From the NCBI RefSeq assembly GCF_015207005.2, contig NZ_JADEXS020000001.1, forward strand, positions 806,001 through 870,000: a DNA stretch of 64,000 nt, in the 5' to 3' direction. Every line of letters starts with the position of its first letter. Position 1 is the first letter of the stretch. Positions 63,139 to 64,000 of the stretch are shown piece by piece. The position numbers were made by a program, and so were the translations under genes. The stretch is from Desmonostoc muscorum LEGE 12446. GTDB taxonomy: Bacteria; Cyanobacteriota; Cyanobacteriia; Cyanobacteriales; Nostocaceae. The notes below the pieces were generated by a model that was not told the origin of the DNA, did not search any database, and saw only the letters and a program-made list of their open reading frames with translations.

Positions 63139-64000
63139 ATGAGCATCAAATTACTGGAAAAATTCTTGATGATGCGCTCTCGCTTACTAGCTTATGGCGT
63201 GATGGTTTTGGCAGTGGTAGCGGCGTTAGTGATGGCGCGATCGCTACTGCCAATATTCGATCCGAGCGTGTTTACCTTTTTTTATGCTGCCGTGGCGGTT
63301 AGCGCGTGGTATGGTGGCATGGAAGTGGGAATGCTGGCGATCGCTTTATCTGCCATATTTGCGTTCTACTTTCTCATTGAGCCAGTCTACTCCTTCGAGA
63401 TCGTTAGCCTCAGCGTCTTGGTACGATTAACCACCTTCTCACTAGTCTCTTTATTAATTACTGCACTTTTCTCCGAGTTGCAAACTGCGAAACGCAAAGC
63501 AGAGTCAAGTTTGAAGTTGTTGCAAAATAGCGAAATGCGGTTTAGCCGACTCGCAAAATCTAACATCATCGGAGTCATCGTCAGCAATCTCAACGGCTCT
63601 ATCATTGAAGCTAATGACGCCTTTCTCAAAATGGTGGGCTACACACGAGAAGATTTGTCCACCAAGGAAATGGACTGGCGCCAAATCACCGCACCTGAGT
63701 ATCTGAATTTAAGTGAGCGTTCTGTAGAGGAACTGAGAACTACCGGAGTTTGTAAACCTTTTGAGAAAGAATACATCTGTAAAGACGGTTCTCGCGTTCC
63801 TGTTCTGCTTGGTTCTGTCCTCGTAGAAGATGCCCAAGAAACAGTTATTGGTTTTGTTGTTGATTTGAGCGAACGCAAACAAGCAGAAGCGGCATTACAG
63901 CAAGCTAATGAGCGGGTGACGCGTACCCTAGAAAGCATGAGTGATGCATTTGTAAGTATAGACCGAGACTGGCGGATTATCTACCAAAATGCCGAAGCAG
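63139..64000 (+). CDS. Sensor histidine kinase, KdpD-like transmembrane plus PAS domains, 3' end outside window
   Basis: Starts at ATG 63139 with GGAGGA 9 bases upstream and runs off the right edge (287 codons visible). The N-terminal part is a DUF4118/KdpD-type four-helix membrane domain (LLAYGVMVLAVVAALVMARS, FTFFYAAVAVSAWYGGMEVG, LAIALSAIFAFYFLIEPVYS). A short coiled linker (KRKAESSLKLLQNSEMRFSR) leads to a PAS domain (SNIIGVIVSNLNGSIIEAND ... GFVVDLSERKQ) and a second PAS begins (TLESMSDAFVSIDRDWRIIY). The kinase core should lie to the right. It pairs with the HTH gene; the signal is unknown. Confidence 0.9.
   Translation, partial: MSIKLLEKFLMMRSRLLAYGVMVLAVVAALVMARSLLPIFDPSVFTFFYAAVAVSAWYGGMEVGMLAIALSAIFAFYFLIEPVYSFEIVSLSVLVRLTTFSLVSLLITALFSELQTAKRKAESSLKLLQNSEMRFSRLAKSNIIGVIVSNLNGSIIEANDAFLKMVGYTREDLSTKEMDWRQITAPEYLNLSERSVEELRTTGVCKPFEKEYICKDGSRVPVLLGSVLVEDAQETVIGFVVDLSERKQAEAALQQANERVTRTLESMSDAFVSIDRDWRIIYQNAEA

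Overview
The window is chromosomal DNA of a filamentous cyanobacterium of the Nostocales (Nostoc/Calothrix/Tolypothrix type). The evidence is the many GCGATCGC (HIP1) octamers, the plant-type carotenoid gene crtQ, a CrtD-like desaturase, an iron-uptake-porin relative, YidD, a phytol-kinase-like gene, large PAS/GAF hybrid kinases, and the very high load of short tandem repeats, palindromes and MITE-like elements typical of this order. No tRNA, rRNA, CRISPR array or prophage was recognised.

Layout. 0-9 kb: a left-truncated gene, a long AT-rich spacer, a small ribbon-helix-helix protein missed by length cut-offs (2634-2804), crtQ, an SRPBCC protein, a small 2Fe-2S protein, cobQ and a Ser/Thr kinase fused to a formylglycine-generating-enzyme-like domain. 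9-16 kb: an orphan PotC-like permease, a glycosyltransferase, a 2OG-Fe(II) oxygenase, a DUF433/DUF5615 pair, a fructosamine-kinase-like protein and an M16 peptidase. 16.5-20.1 kb: a CrtD-like carotenoid desaturase gene cut by a 1.76 kb insertion sequence that has made a target duplication. 20-34 kb: a PEP-CTERM protein, a saccharopine-dehydrogenase-like protein, an antiporter, a TPR protein, phosphofructokinase, a geranylgeranyl-reductase-family protein, a porin gene with an internal deletion, pyrH-frr, a thioredoxin-like protein and an alpha/beta hydrolase.

34.3-42.7 kb is the most interesting region. It is a peptide-export locus on the minus strand: a HlyD-type adaptor, a C39-peptidase ABC exporter, and six small precursor peptides. 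Five carry a near-identical double-glycine leader ending in (L/S)LAGG or LLSGG. The cores after the cleavage site share no sequence: one is almost only Gly/Trp/Arg, one is 11/26 Tyr, one is Tyr/Asp/Glu/Lys, one is highly charged, and one is Ala/Gly/Ser/Thr-rich. No modification enzyme lies in the window. Precursor genes share a 5' leader with a hairpin next to the ribosome-binding site. A plus-strand three-hairpin element (41653-41789) lies between the first precursor and the adaptor gene.

43-57 kb: phytol-kinase-like protein, yidD, ychF, a secreted protein, a three-gene sensor operon (PAS/GAF kinase, CheY-like regulator, hybrid kinase), hisG, an OmpR-type regulator, a Uma2 protein and a flavin monooxygenase. 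57-64 kb: a secreted galactose-oxidase-like protein with two C-terminal AbfB-like domains, an acyltransferase, an expanded MITE, and an HTH regulator followed by a KdpD-like sensor kinase that runs off the right edge.

Genome plasticity is a second theme. Three small non-coding elements have clear terminal inverted repeats and 9-10 bp target duplications (12088-12293, 20340-20483, 43099-43303). The first sits inside another MITE and the third inside an intergenic palindrome. Intergenic repeat DNA also appears inside coding sequence, in frame, in a histidine kinase and in the M16 peptidase.
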